The translations under genes were made by a program, and so were the position numbers. A stretch of 64,000 nucleotides of DNA from Rhodovastum atsumiense (GTDB taxonomy: Bacteria; Pseudomonadota; Alphaproteobacteria; Acetobacterales; Acetobacteraceae). The notes beneath the pieces are model-generated. The model saw only the letters and a program-made list of their open reading frames with translations, had not been told where the DNA came from and ran no database searches. The stretch is from the NCBI RefSeq assembly GCF_937425535.1, contig NZ_OW485601.1, positions 4,261,501 through 4,325,500 of the forward strand, given 5' to 3'. Shown piece after piece: positions 33,726 through 42,043 of this stretch. Every line of letters begins with the position of its first letter. Position 1 is the first letter of the stretch.

Positions 33726-34181
33726 GTGGCCAGGACCGCGACGCCGTCGAGGATGCTGTCGGTGGGCGAGGTGGCGCGGCGCAGCGGGGTTGCCGTTTCC
33801 ACGCTGCATTTCTACGAGGCGAAGGGGCTGATCGCGGCCAGCCGCAGTGGCGGCAACCAGCGCCGTTACGCGCGCGACATCCTGCGGCGGATCGCCATCA
33901 TCCGGGTGGCGCAACGGCTGGGCGTCTCGCTGACCGAGATCGCCGGGCTGCTGAAGCCGATCCCGGCCGGGAAGACCCCGACGGCGGCGGATGTGCGGGA
34001 GATGGTCGCCTCCTGGCGGACGGCGCTGCAGGAGCGCATCGACGGGCTGACCCGGTTGCGCGACCACCTGGACGGCTGCATCGGCTGCGGCTGCCTCTCG
34101 CTGGAGGACTGCCCGTTGCGCAACCCCTCCGACCGGCTGGGTGAGGAGGGCAGGGGGCCGGTGTTGCTGCAACGTCCCTGA
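33726..34181 (+). CDS. soxR: Redox-sensitive MerR-family activator SoxR
   Basis: 151 aa from GTG 33726 (ATG 33756 would remove ten residues). MerR helix-turn-helix LSVGEVARRSGVAVSTLHFY with the wing GLIAASRSGGNQRRY, a long dimerisation helix, and the [2Fe-2S] cluster motif C-I-G-C-G-C-L-S-L-E-D-C near the C-terminus. SoxR responds to redox-active compounds by oxidation of the cluster and twists its promoter open. A sox box lies directly upstream, in the gap to the SDR gene, which is therefore the likely main target; no soxS is seen, as usual outside the enterics. Confidence 0.95.
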   Translation: MARTATPSRMLSVGEVARRSGVAVSTLHFYEAKGLIAASRSGGNQRRYARDILRRIAIIRVAQRLGVSLTEIAGLLKPIPAGKTPTAADVREMVASWRTALQERIDGLTRLRDHLDGCIGCGCLSLEDCPLRNPSDRLGEEGRGPVLLQRP

Positions 34182-34269
34182 TGACCCGGCGCCGCCCGCG
34201 CGTCTACAAGGCCGGCAATGCCAGCGGAGGGGGTGCCCATGAAGTGACCGGAATCTGTTGGAGACTGCC

Positions 34270-35346
34270 ATGACCAATCCCTCGGGCCGGCTGCGCATCG
34301 CCGTGCTCTTCGGCGGGTGTTCCGCCGAGCACGATGTCTCGGTGCTGTCCGCGACCAATGTGCTGCGTGCGCTGGACCCCGCGAAATACGAGGTCGTGCC
34401 GGTGTTCGTCACCCGCGACGGCCGCTGGCTGTCGAGCCGGTTCGAGGGCGGTGTGCCGGAAACCCCCGAGGCCGGAACGGAATTTTGCCTGGTGCCCGGC
34501 GGGGCGGGGCGGATGATCGCGATCCCGGAGGGCGGCGCCCCACGGGAGGTGGCGGCGATCGACCTGCTGTTCCCGGTGCTGCACGGCCTGCCTGGCGAGG
34601 ACGGCGCGGTGCAGGGCCTGGCGGACGTGGCGCGGGTGCCGCTGGTCGGTTGCGGCATCCTCGGCTCGGCGACCTCGCTCGACAAGGACATCACCAAGCG
34701 CCTGCTGCGCGAGGCCGGCCTGCCGGTCGCGCGCGCGCTCACCATTCGTCGCGGCGCCGTGCCGGGCTTCGCTGACGTGCGGGAGGCGCTGGGACTGCCG
34801 GTGTTCATCAAGCCGGCCCGGCAGGGATCGTCCGTCGGTGTCAGCAAGGTGGCGACGGAAGCGGAGTACGAGGCGGCGCTGGCGGAAGGGTTCCGCCATG
34901 ACGGCAAGCTGCTGGCCGAGGAATTCATCCGCGGTCGCGAAATCGAATGCGCGGTGCTGGAAGACCCTGAAGGTGGCCTGTTCGTCTCCCGTCCCGGCGA
35001 GATCGTGCCGGCGGCGAGCCACGGCTTCTACAGCTATGACGCCAAGTACATCGACGCCGACGGTGCCGCGCTGATCGTGCCGGCGGCGGTGCCGGACGCG
35101 CTGGAGGCCCGGATCCGCGGGGTGGCGGCCGAGGCGTTCCGGGTGGCGGGCTGCGACGGCATGGCCCGCGTCGATGTCTTCGTGACGTCGGAGCCGCGGG
35201 TGCTGGTCAACGAGATCAACACCATCCCCGGCTTCACCGATATCAGCATGTATCCGCGGGCGATGGCGGCGAGCGGCATCGGGTCTGCGGAGCTCATCGA
35301 CCGGCTGGTCGCGCATGCGCTGGTCCGCGCCGCCCGAACCTTCTGA
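34270..35346 (+). CDS. ddl: D-alanine--D-alanine ligase
   Basis: 358 aa. ATP-grasp enzyme that joins two D-alanines for peptidoglycan. N-terminal domain IAVLFGGCSAEHDVSVLSA; substrate loop FPVLHGLPGEDGAVQGL; ATP-binding FIKPARQGSSVGVSKV; C-terminal MARVDVFVT and the metal site VNEINTIPGFTDISMYP. The serine-loop residues are intact and it looks active. ATG 34270 has a TTGGAGA ribosome-binding site. It stands outside the usual mur/fts cluster, so it may be a second copy. Some related ligases make D-Ala-D-Lac or D-Ala-D-Ser, which I cannot exclude by eye. Confidence 0.94.
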   Translation: MTNPSGRLRIAVLFGGCSAEHDVSVLSATNVLRALDPAKYEVVPVFVTRDGRWLSSRFEGGVPETPEAGTEFCLVPGGAGRMIAIPEGGAPREVAAIDLLFPVLHGLPGEDGAVQGLADVARVPLVGCGILGSATSLDKDITKRLLREAGLPVARALTIRRGAVPGFADVREALGLPVFIKPARQGSSVGVSKVATEAEYEAALAEGFRHDGKLLAEEFIRGREIECAVLEDPEGGLFVSRPGEIVPAASHGFYSYDAKYIDADGAALIVPAAVPDALEARIRGVAAEAFRVAGCDGMARVDVFVTSEPRVLVNEINTIPGFTDISMYPRAMAASGIGSAELIDRLVAHALVRAARTF

Positions 35347-35583
35347 AGGCCTGCCCGGGGCGGACGGGGCCTGATCGCCAGTCTCTCCGGCGTCCAGGCC
35401 CCGCGCGATTCCATGCCGGTCTGCCCCGTGGCGCGGAGAGCCGCCTGGCGAAAAGGGGCGCTTCTGCTGTCCCCCGCATGGCTGACCTCAGTTTAATTCG
35501 CATTCAAAACATCAGAAAATATATTACTGTATAGTATTGTATTTTTACCCTTTATCAAGGGTATTTCGGTTGGGGAGGCGGCG

Positions 35584-36516
35584 GTGAGCACGGTCATTGC
35601 AAAAAATGGGAACTACACAATTAGTTCTTCATTTGGAACAAGCGTCATGGAGGGCACCATAAGTGGAAAATCCCAAGGTGCCGGTGCGTCATTATCATTT
35701 CAGATTGATCAGGTTACGCCGGTCTATAAGTCATTTTATTGGGAAGTGCAGCCTGTTACCGGCTCGACCCAGGATTTCTGGAGTGATTTTTTCTCGAATG
35801 TCGTTGGTGGCGAGCCGGCGGACCAGTTTGCATTGTCCGGCTTCGGAACCACCGCCTCCGTCGTGCTGAATGCCGATTCCCTGAAGGAGTCAGACGAAAC
35901 CTTCAGGATTTCGTTCTACCGTTCCGCCCTGGATCCGCATAACGGGGTTGCACCGGAGATCAGCGCCACCTTTACGGTCATTGATGACGATAGCAAGTAT
36001 GTCATCCCGGTTATTCGTGGCGGCCAGCAATCATATGAAGAGCCAACGAAATACTCCGGTCCGGTTTCTTACCTGCAATACCAGTTCCTGGGATCGGCCT
36101 CGGCCGAGGTGGTCGCCGGGGGAGATGCCAACGATTTCTTCAATCTGCTCGGTGGCGATGATGCCGCCAATGGCGGAGGCGGCAACGATGTCCTCGATGG
36201 CGGCACGGGATCGAACTTCCTGACCGGAGGGGCCGGCCATGACGTGTTTTTCCTGGATGGCCGGGGCGGAACGACGACCTGGGCCACCATCACCGACTGG
36301 GAAGCCGGAGAGGAACTTTCCATCTGGGGCTGGCACCCTGGCGTGAGCAAGGCAACCTGGGTGGACAATGCCGGAGCCGCCGGCTGGACCGGCGTGACGA
36401 TGCATGGCGACCTGGACGGCAATGGGACGATCGACACGTCGGTGACCTGGGCGGGGATGACACGCGCTCAGTTGCCTTCTCCTTTTGAGTTCGATGGGCT
36501 GCTCTGGTTCAAGTAG
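35584..36516 (+). CDS. RTX-type extracellular protein with N-terminal beta domain
   Basis: 310 aa from GTG 35584 behind a GGGGAGG box. No signal peptide. Residues ~1-140 form a beta-rich domain with a Calx-beta flavour (ADSLKESDETFRISFY ... ATFTVIDDDSKY). Residues ~170-230 carry degenerate RTX nonapeptides (GGDDAANGG, GGNDVLDGG, GGAGHDVFF) that bind Ca2+. A C-terminal domain ends with DGLLWFK and includes an EF-like loop DLDGNGTIDTS. Probably exported by a type I system coded elsewhere. The 5' part and upstream DNA are AT-rich compared with the rest. Function unknown: adhesin or matrix protein is a reasonable class. Confidence 0.78.
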   Translation: MSTVIAKNGNYTISSSFGTSVMEGTISGKSQGAGASLSFQIDQVTPVYKSFYWEVQPVTGSTQDFWSDFFSNVVGGEPADQFALSGFGTTASVVLNADSLKESDETFRISFYRSALDPHNGVAPEISATFTVIDDDSKYVIPVIRGGQQSYEEPTKYSGPVSYLQYQFLGSASAEVVAGGDANDFFNLLGGDDAANGGGGNDVLDGGTGSNFLTGGAGHDVFFLDGRGGTTTWATITDWEAGEELSIWGWHPGVSKATWVDNAGAAGWTGVTMHGDLDGNGTIDTSVTWAGMTRAQLPSPFEFDGLLWFK

Positions 36517-36629
36517 ACGCCCTGGAACACGCGCCTGGGCGCTGTTGGGGGCGCCAGGCAGCCCGGACCTGTGATGCCGCCACGTCGCCTGCGACCACGC
36601 AGATGTCAGAAAAAAATGACATCAGTCTA
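36517..36629. other. Intergenic region before puc operon 3
   Basis: Contains a C/G-rich inverted repeat after the RTX gene (~36517-36560) and an A-rich stretch leading to the puc promoter. Confidence 0.35.
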
Positions 36630-36647
36630 TGTAAACATTCATTGACA
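36630..36647 (+). promoter_or_regulatory. PpsR/CrtJ-type operator overlapping the pucBA-3 promoter
   Basis: TGT-N12-ACA exact match; TTGACA at 36642-36647, 150 nt before pucB. Confidence 0.65.
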
Positions 36648-36791
36648 TACCGGCGGGACTCTCGTTTTGTTTCAAACTGGTGGAACAAACCGGCAGGTGA
36701 CACGGTTGGTCTGGGTCATCGACTTTCGGGTTGTTTCGCGCAGACCTGCCGCGAGGTTCGCGGCAGGGGTGAAACTGGAGGAACCGAGACC

Positions 36792-36929
36792 ATGGCAAAC
36801 AGCCTCTCCGGGCTGACCGACGCGGAAGCCCAGGAATTCCACGAACAGTTCAAGACCACCTTCACCGCCTTCCTCGGCGTGGCCGCGGTGGCGCACCTGC
36901 TGGTCTTCGCCTGGAAGCCCTGGTTCTGA
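36792..36929 (+). CDS. pucB: Light-harvesting complex 2 beta subunit, copy 3 (divergent)
   Basis: 45 aa. The B850 histidine and final KPWF are conserved, but the segment after the histidine reads HLLVFAWKPWF instead of [11 protein letters not shown]. So Trp at +4 becomes Phe and Ile at +5 becomes Ala, near the B850 pigment ring. TTFTAF replaces TTFSAF. This copy may tune absorption or ring packing. Same operon layout as the others; pucA follows after 18 nt. Confidence 0.95.
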   Translation: MANSLSGLTDAEAQEFHEQFKTTFTAFLGVAAVAHLLVFAWKPWF

Positions 36930-36947
36930 TCTGAGGAGAATGCATTC

Positions 36948-37121
36948 ATGGCCAACCCGCAGGACGACTGGAAGATCTGGCTGGTTCTGAACCCGAAGAT
37001 CTGGCTGCCCGTGATCTGGATTGCCGCCCTGGTGGTCGCGATCAGCGTTCACTTCGCCGTCGTGGCCCAGCCGAAGTTCAACTGGATCAACGGCCCGGTG
37101 AAGACCGTCCCGGCGAAGTAA
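36948..37121 (+). CDS. pucA: Light-harvesting complex 2 alpha subunit, copy 3
   Basis: 57 aa. Differs from copies 2 and 4 by [12 protein letters not shown] around the B850 histidine (Ala to Ser before, Ser to Ala after) and by KTVPAK at the end. The Asp at mature position 6 and +11 Trp are retained. Pairs with the divergent beta subunit and may form a spectrally distinct LH2. Confidence 0.95.
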   Translation: MANPQDDWKIWLVLNPKIWLPVIWIAALVVAISVHFAVVAQPKFNWINGPVKTVPAK

Positions 37122-37148
37122 CGCCCGCCCGGCAGGATTTCGCGACGG

Positions 37149-37180
37149 ATGGCGGGCAGGGGCGCGGCCCTGCCCGCCGT
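37149..37180 (+). terminator. Terminator of puc operon 3
   Basis: Hairpin ATGGCGGGCAGGG-GCGCGG-CCCTGCCCGCCGT, the same stem as at 31731. Confidence 0.65.
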
Positions 37181-37338
37181 TCCATCCATGGAAAACGTGA
37201 CTGGCCCGCGACCGCAGGAGCGGCGAAAAATTTTCGGCAGGCACGGCAAGCCGTGCAAGTATTATTCGATATATATTTCTAAATGGCACCCGATCGTGGT
37301 GCTTGCGACTTACCTTTATACGGCATCTACTTCGGGTT

Positions 37339-40035
37339 ATGCCGCGATCGTCGCCAACCATACGATCCCGCCTGTTCACCCTGGTGCTGGCCCTGGTGGT
37401 GCCGATGATCGCGGTGTCGGCCGGGGGCGCCGTCCTGCTCTGGAAGCTCGACGCGGCCGCCACGGAACGGGACGCGCTTCACCAGGCCCGGGCGCTGTCG
37501 GCGGCGGTGGCACGGGAACTCGGCCTGGCCCAGGCAATGTTGTGGACGCTGGCGAGCTCGCCGCACCTGGAAAGCGGGGACCTGCGGGCCTTCCACGCCC
37601 AGCTCCAGCAGGTCCCGCGGCCGGAGGACGCCCGCATCGTGCTCTCCGACCGGTCCGGCCAGATGCTGGTCAATTCCCACGTGCCCTTCGGCACGCCCCT
37701 GCCGCGCCGCGGCGACCTGGGCATCAGCGAGCGCGTCTTCGCCACTGGCCGTGCGCAGGTGTCCGACCTGTTCCGCGCTGCCATCCTCGACCAGCCGATC
37801 ATCGCCATCGACGTCCCGGTGATGCGCGGCGGGCGCGTGCTCTACGCCCTCGACATGGCGCTTCCCGCCACGCTGCTTGATCGCGTGCTGGCCCAGCAGA
37901 AGCTGCCCGGCGAAGGGGCGATCGCCACCCTGGTCGACGGGCAGCGGGCGATCGTGGCGCGCACCGTCGCGATCGCGGAGTATCTCGGGCGGAGGCTCAC
38001 GCCGGAGATGCAGCGCAGCATCGCCACCGGCGAGGCCGGCACCATCCGCTCGGTCAACCTGAACGGCGAGCGCGTGGTCGGCGCCTTCACCCGCGTGCCG
38101 GGTTGCGCCTGGGTGGTGCTGCTCGGCACGACCGAGGCGCTGACCCGGGTGGCGCTGTGGCATTCCCTGGCCATCGTCTCCGCGCTCGGCGGCGGGCTGC
38201 TGCTGCTGGGCCTGCTTGCCGCCTGGTACCAGTCGCGCCGGATCGCCGGGGCCATCGACCGCCTGGCCACCGCCCCGGTCGCGCCCCGTGGCAGCGGCCT
38301 GCGCGAGGTCGACGCCGCCGCGCGCGGCCTGGCCGAGGCGCGCGCGGTGCGCGACCGGGCCGAGGCCCGCCGCGCCGAGCGGGAAGCGCAGTTGCGCACC
38401 GTGCTCGAGAACATGCCGCTGGGCGTGCTGCTCGTCGACGCGCCCTCGGGGCGGATCATGATGCGCAACCGCCGTGCCGGGGAAGTGCTGCGCGTCACGC
38501 CGGGTCCTTCCGCCGGGGGGGAGGCCTGCTGCGGCTGGGAGGGCTACGACCCGGAGGGGCACCGGCTGCGGGCGGAGGACTACCCGCTGGCGCGCGCGCT
38601 GGCGGGCGAGGCGGCGCCCTCGCTGGAGATCCGCTTCCGCCGTCGTGACGGCAGCCTGGCCTGGTACCGCTCCACCGCCGCCCCGATCCGCGATCCCGCC
38701 AACGGCGTGGTGACCGGCGCGGTGGTGGCGCTCGCCGACATCGACGCCGAGCGCCGCGCGGTGGCGGCGCTGGCCGAGAGCGAGGCCCGCTACCGCGCCC
38801 TGGCCGGCAGCCTGGAAGTGCGGGTGCGCGAGGAGACGGAGGCCCGCCAGGCCGCGCAGGCGCGGCTGGCGCATGCGCAGCACATGGAGGCGCTGGGCAA
38901 GCTGGCCGGTGGGGTGGCGCATGACTTCAACAACCTGCTGCAGGCGGTGCAGGGCAGCGCCGCGCTGATCCGTGCCCGCCCGACCGAAATTGAGCGGGTG
39001 CGCCGCTTCGCCGGCATGATCATCGCCGCCAGCGAGCGCGGCAGTGCCATCACCCATCGCCTGCTCGCCTTCTCCCGCCAGGAGCAGTTGCGCGCCGAGG
39101 CGGTGGACGTGCCCGCCCTGCTGGCCGGGTTGCGGGAGATCCTGGCGCATACGCTCGGTGCCGGCATCGCGGTGCGGGTCGAGACCGATTCCGGCCTGCC
39201 GCCCTTGCTGGCCGACAAGGCGCAGTTGGAAACCGCGCTGGTCAACCTCGCCGCCAATGCGCGCGACGCCATGGCGGGGAAGGGCACGCTGACCCTGGCG
39301 GCCGCGGCTGTGACGGTGGCGCCGGACGACGCGGTCGCCCATCCGGTGGCGCTGCAGGCCGGCGCCTATGTACGCCTTTCGGTCGCCGATACCGGCGAGG
39401 GCATGGACGCGGCGACGCTGGCGCGGGCCAGCGAGCCGTTCTTCACCACCAAGCCGCTGGGCAAGGGGACGGGGCTTGGCCTGGCCATGGTGCGCGGTTT
39501 CGCCGAGCAGAGCGGCGGCGGCCTGCAGATCGACAGCACGCCCGGCCGCGGCACCGTGGTGTGGCTGTGGTTTCCGGCCGGCATGGAACCGGCGCCGGCG
39601 GAGGCCCCCGCGGGACTGGCGCCGCGGCGGGCGACGCCCGCCCCGCAGGGGACGGCGCGGCTGCTGCTGGTGGACGACGAAGCCGGCGTGCGCGAGGTGC
39701 TCGCCGAACAAATGCGCGAGGCCGGCCATGCCGTGCTGGACGCGGCGGAGGGGGCCACGGCGCTGGCGCTGCTGGAGGCGGGGGAGGCGGTGGACCTGCT
39801 GATCACCGACCTGTCCATGCCTGGCATGGACGGGGCGGAGCTGATCCGGCAGGCACGGCGGCGCCGGCCGGGGCTGCCGGCGATCCTGCTGACGGGCTTT
39901 GCCACCGAGGGGGCCGGGCCGGTGGCGCAGGGGGGCGGGGACGGCGACGTCGTGCAACTGCGCAAGCCGATCCAGGCCGAGATCCTGGCCGGGCGGGTGG
40001 CGGCGCTGCTGGATCGCGAGCCGGCCCTGCGCTGA
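37339..40035 (+). CDS. Membrane hybrid histidine kinase (Cache-PAS-HK-REC)
   Basis: 898 aa from ATG 37339. Two transmembrane helices (~14-36 and ~267-290) frame an extracytoplasmic Cache-type sensor containing PLPRRGDLGISERVFATGRA. Then a helical linker, one PAS domain (~350-480), HisKA with GGVAHDFNN, HATPase with GTGLGLAMVRGF, and a receiver domain whose phospho-aspartate lies in LITDLSMPGMDG. Close in architecture to the kinase at 7909-10959, which has a second PAS. It begins 159 nt after the puc terminator of operon 3 and may be linked with light or redox control, but there is no direct evidence. Confidence 0.9.
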   Translation: MPRSSPTIRSRLFTLVLALVVPMIAVSAGGAVLLWKLDAAATERDALHQARALSAAVARELGLAQAMLWTLASSPHLESGDLRAFHAQLQQVPRPEDARIVLSDRSGQMLVNSHVPFGTPLPRRGDLGISERVFATGRAQVSDLFRAAILDQPIIAIDVPVMRGGRVLYALDMALPATLLDRVLAQQKLPGEGAIATLVDGQRAIVARTVAIAEYLGRRLTPEMQRSIATGEAGTIRSVNLNGERVVGAFTRVPGCAWVVLLGTTEALTRVALWHSLAIVSALGGGLLLLGLLAAWYQSRRIAGAIDRLATAPVAPRGSGLREVDAAARGLAEARAVRDRAEARRAEREAQLRTVLENMPLGVLLVDAPSGRIMMRNRRAGEVLRVTPGPSAGGEACCGWEGYDPEGHRLRAEDYPLARALAGEAAPSLEIRFRRRDGSLAWYRSTAAPIRDPANGVVTGAVVALADIDAERRAVAALAESEARYRALAGSLEVRVREETEARQAAQARLAHAQHMEALGKLAGGVAHDFNNLLQAVQGSAALIRARPTEIERVRRFAGMIIAASERGSAITHRLLAFSRQEQLRAEAVDVPALLAGLREILAHTLGAGIAVRVETDSGLPPLLADKAQLETALVNLAANARDAMAGKGTLTLAAAAVTVAPDDAVAHPVALQAGAYVRLSVADTGEGMDAATLARASEPFFTTKPLGKGTGLGLAMVRGFAEQSGGGLQIDSTPGRGTVVWLWFPAGMEPAPAEAPAGLAPRRATPAPQGTARLLLVDDEAGVREVLAEQMREAGHAVLDAAEGATALALLEAGEAVDLLITDLSMPGMDGAELIRQARRRRPGLPAILLTGFATEGAGPVAQGGGDGDVVQLRKPIQAEILAGRVAALLDREPALR

Positions 40036-40080
40036 GGGGACGGGCCGTTGCCAGCGCCCGCCGGACCCCATAGGATCGGT

Positions 40081-40161
40081 GCTGCATCAAGAGTTGGGAC
40101 GACGCCCAACGCCAACCTGCCGATCCGGGCAAGGTGGCGCTCCCGCGAGGGAGGATGTGGC
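40081..40161 (+). promoter_or_regulatory. S-box-like (SAM-binding) leader of metA
   Basis: A four-way junction can be drawn: P1 GCTGCATC/GATGTGGC (40081-40088 with 40154-40161), then AAGA, P2 GTTGGG/CCCAAC (40093-40110), a GCCAACC joint, P3 TGCC/GGCA (40118-40131), AAGGTGGCG, P4 CTCCC/GGGAG (40140-40153). The order and the joining words ATCAAGAG, GCCAACC and AAGGTG correspond to the SAM-I riboswitch (ATCAAGAG, GCAACC, AAGGTGC). P2 is unusually short and lacks the internal pseudoknot loop. Position 70 nt before metA fits control by S-adenosylmethionine. Confidence 0.6.
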
Positions 40162-40230
40162 CAGGCCGGCAACCAAACGGACACAAGCCACTGCGTCTGT
40201 CCCACGAAGCCGAAGGGGACCGACGCGACC

Positions 40231-41157
40231 ATGCCGATCAAGATTCCCGACGACCTGCCCGCGCGCCGCACGCTGGAAGCGGAAGGCGTCGTGGTCATGC
40301 GCGAGGCCGACGCCGTGCGGCAGGACATCAGGCCATTGCGGATCGGTCTGCTCAACCTGATGCCGAACAAGATCAGGACCGAGACGCAGGTCGCGCGGCT
40401 GGTCGGCGCCACGCCGCTACAGGTGGAACTGACGCTGGTGCGGATCACCAACCACGTCGCGCGCAACACCTCCGCCGACCATATGGCGTCCTTCTACCGG
40501 CCCTGGGCCGATGTCCGCTCGGACCGCTTCGACGGCTTCATCATCACCGGCGCGCCGGTCGAGCGGATGCCGTTCGCCGAGGTGGCCTATTGGGACGAAC
40601 TGTGCTCCATCCTCGACTGGACGCAGAGCCACGTGCATCGCTGCCTGACGATCTGCTGGGCCGCCCAGGCGGCACTGCAGCATTTCCATGGCATGCCGAA
40701 GCACGAACTGCCGCGGAAGGCCTTCGGCGTCTTTCCCCACCGGACCCTGGTGCCGGCGTCGCCGTACCTGCGCGGCTTCTCGGACGATTTTGTCGTTCCG
40801 GTATCACGTTGGACGGAGATGCGCGCGCAGGACATTCCCGCCGGCGCCGGCCTGGTGCGGCTGGCCGAGAGCGAGGCAACAGGACTGTGCCTGATCGAGG
40901 ATCCACGGCGGCGGTTGCTGCACATGTTCAACCACCTGGAATACGACACCGGAACGCTGGCTGATGAATATCGGCGTGACGCCGTTCATGATCCGGCAAT
41001 ACCTGTTCCGCGTAATTACTTCCCGGATGATGACCCGTTGCGCCAGCCGGTCAATGGCTGGCGCAGCCATGCCCATCTTCTGTTTGGTAATTGGATCAAC
41101 GAGATTTACCAGACCACGCCGTTCGACCCGGCTCTGATCGGACGCGGGTTGTCATGA
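40231..41157 (+). CDS. metA: Homoserine O-acyltransferase (MetA family)
   Basis: 308 aa. It activates homoserine by acylation, the first committed step of methionine synthesis. Glutamine-amidotransferase-like fold with nucleophile C142 (LTICWAAQ), histidine in HMFNHLEYD and the glutamate two residues later. The acyl-specificity position 111 is Glu; in studied MetA enzymes Glu here goes with acetyl-CoA and Gly with succinyl-CoA, so O-acetylhomoserine may be the product. ATG 40231 follows an AAGGGGA box, and the leader carries an S-box-like structure. Stand-alone gene; sulfhydrylation enzymes are elsewhere. Confidence 0.93.
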   Translation: MPIKIPDDLPARRTLEAEGVVVMREADAVRQDIRPLRIGLLNLMPNKIRTETQVARLVGATPLQVELTLVRITNHVARNTSADHMASFYRPWADVRSDRFDGFIITGAPVERMPFAEVAYWDELCSILDWTQSHVHRCLTICWAAQAALQHFHGMPKHELPRKAFGVFPHRTLVPASPYLRGFSDDFVVPVSRWTEMRAQDIPAGAGLVRLAESEATGLCLIEDPRRRLLHMFNHLEYDTGTLADEYRRDAVHDPAIPVPRNYFPDDDPLRQPVNGWRSHAHLLFGNWINEIYQTTPFDPALIGRGLS

Positions 41158-41175
41158 GAAGCTGACGAAAAAATC

Positions 41176-41193
41176 CGTCAGGGCCGCTTGACA
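41176..41193 (+). promoter_or_regulatory. PpsR/CrtJ-type operator overlapping the pucBA-4 promoter
   Basis: CGT-N12-ACA; TTGACA at 41188-41193 and CTAATC after 17 bases as -10, 159 nt before pucB. Confidence 0.55.
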
Positions 41194-41346
41194 CATGAAA
41201 GCCCTGTAACCTAATCTCCACCTGCGTTCGGGGTCCAGACGGAACCGGCTCAAGGCGGCGCAGTCGCCAGGGTCTGGTGTCCCACGAAGGACCGCCGCGC
41301 TCGTCGCGGCACAGGTTAAACCGCTCCGATTGGAGGATTTGAGATC

Positions 41347-41484
41347 ATGGCGAACAGCCTCTCCGGGCTCACCGAAGAAGAAGCCCAGGAATTCCACAAC
41401 CAGTTCAAGACCACTTTCTCGGCTTTCCTCGGCGTTGCCGCGGTCGCGCACCTGCTGGTGTGGATCTGGAAGCCCTGGTTCTAA
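41347..41484 (+). CDS. pucB: Light-harvesting complex 2 beta subunit, copy 4
   Basis: 45 aa, [12 protein letters not shown] near the start, otherwise as copies 1 and 2, with the WIWKPWF end and B850 histidine. Stop is TAA rather than TGA. TTGGAGG ribosome-binding site. Confidence 0.95.
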   Translation: MANSLSGLTEEEAQEFHNQFKTTFSAFLGVAAVAHLLVWIWKPWF

Positions 41485-41508
41485 AGCTGAGCTGAGGAGA
41501 ACACACCC

Positions 41509-41682
41509 ATGGCCAACCCGCAGGACGACTGGAAGATCTGGCTGGTTCTGAACCCGAAGACCTGGCTGCCGGTGATCTGGATCGCTGCCCTCGTGGTCGC
41601 GATCGCGGTTCACTTCGCCGTCGTGTCGCAGCCGAAGTTCAACTGGATCAATGGTCCGGTGAAGACGGTCGCCGCGAAGTAA
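41509..41682 (+). CDS. pucA: Light-harvesting complex 2 alpha subunit, copy 4
   Basis: 57 aa, differing from copy 2 by one residue (AALVV for AAVVV in the membrane helix). All pigment-binding residues present. Begins 24 nt after pucB. Its high similarity to copy 2, 10 kb away, implies recent duplication or gene conversion. Confidence 0.95.
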   Translation: MANPQDDWKIWLVLNPKTWLPVIWIAALVVAIAVHFAVVSQPKFNWINGPVKTVAAK

Positions 41683-41709
41683 GATACGCCTCTCGGCGTC
41701 TCTGCTCTG

Positions 41710-41741
41710 ATGGCGGACAGGGTTTCGGCCCTGTCCGCCAT
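41710..41741 (+). terminator. Terminator of puc operon 4
   Basis: Perfect hairpin ATGGCGGACAGGG-TTTCGG-CCCTGTCCGCCAT, followed by TTGCGTTT. Confidence 0.7.
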
Positions 41742-42043
41742 TTGCGTTTCCGCGGCCATGCATCCGTGTCGCCGCCTTGAACGCCGTTCGGCCTGACCGC
41801 AGGCCCCCCGTCATCACATCGCATCACATCGCGCCGTTCGCCGGCGGCTGCGAAACGGTGGCAGTTCCCACGGGGCGTGGGGGCATACCAGTGCAGGCAG
41901 ATATCCAGAAAAAAAGTAACAATATTAAAGTCAGATATCTGAGCTGATTGGTTTACTTTAAGGTGGTCGACTAAACTTTTTGTTTTCGGCGGGATCGATT
42001 TTTCACGGGATCGACCGGAGAGGCGACGGCATCGGAGTGCGCA
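41742..42043. other. Intergenic region
   Basis: GC-rich at first, with a repeated CATCACATCG near 41814-41831, then AT-rich (41905-42000), likely the promoter of the receiver gene. No coding sequence seen. Confidence 0.4.

Noticed and set aside
40187-40193. GCCACTG as a cobalamin-riboswitch box before metA
   Set aside because: The word matches the B12 box end, but the rest of that structure is absent and the S-box-like fold just upstream explains the leader better.
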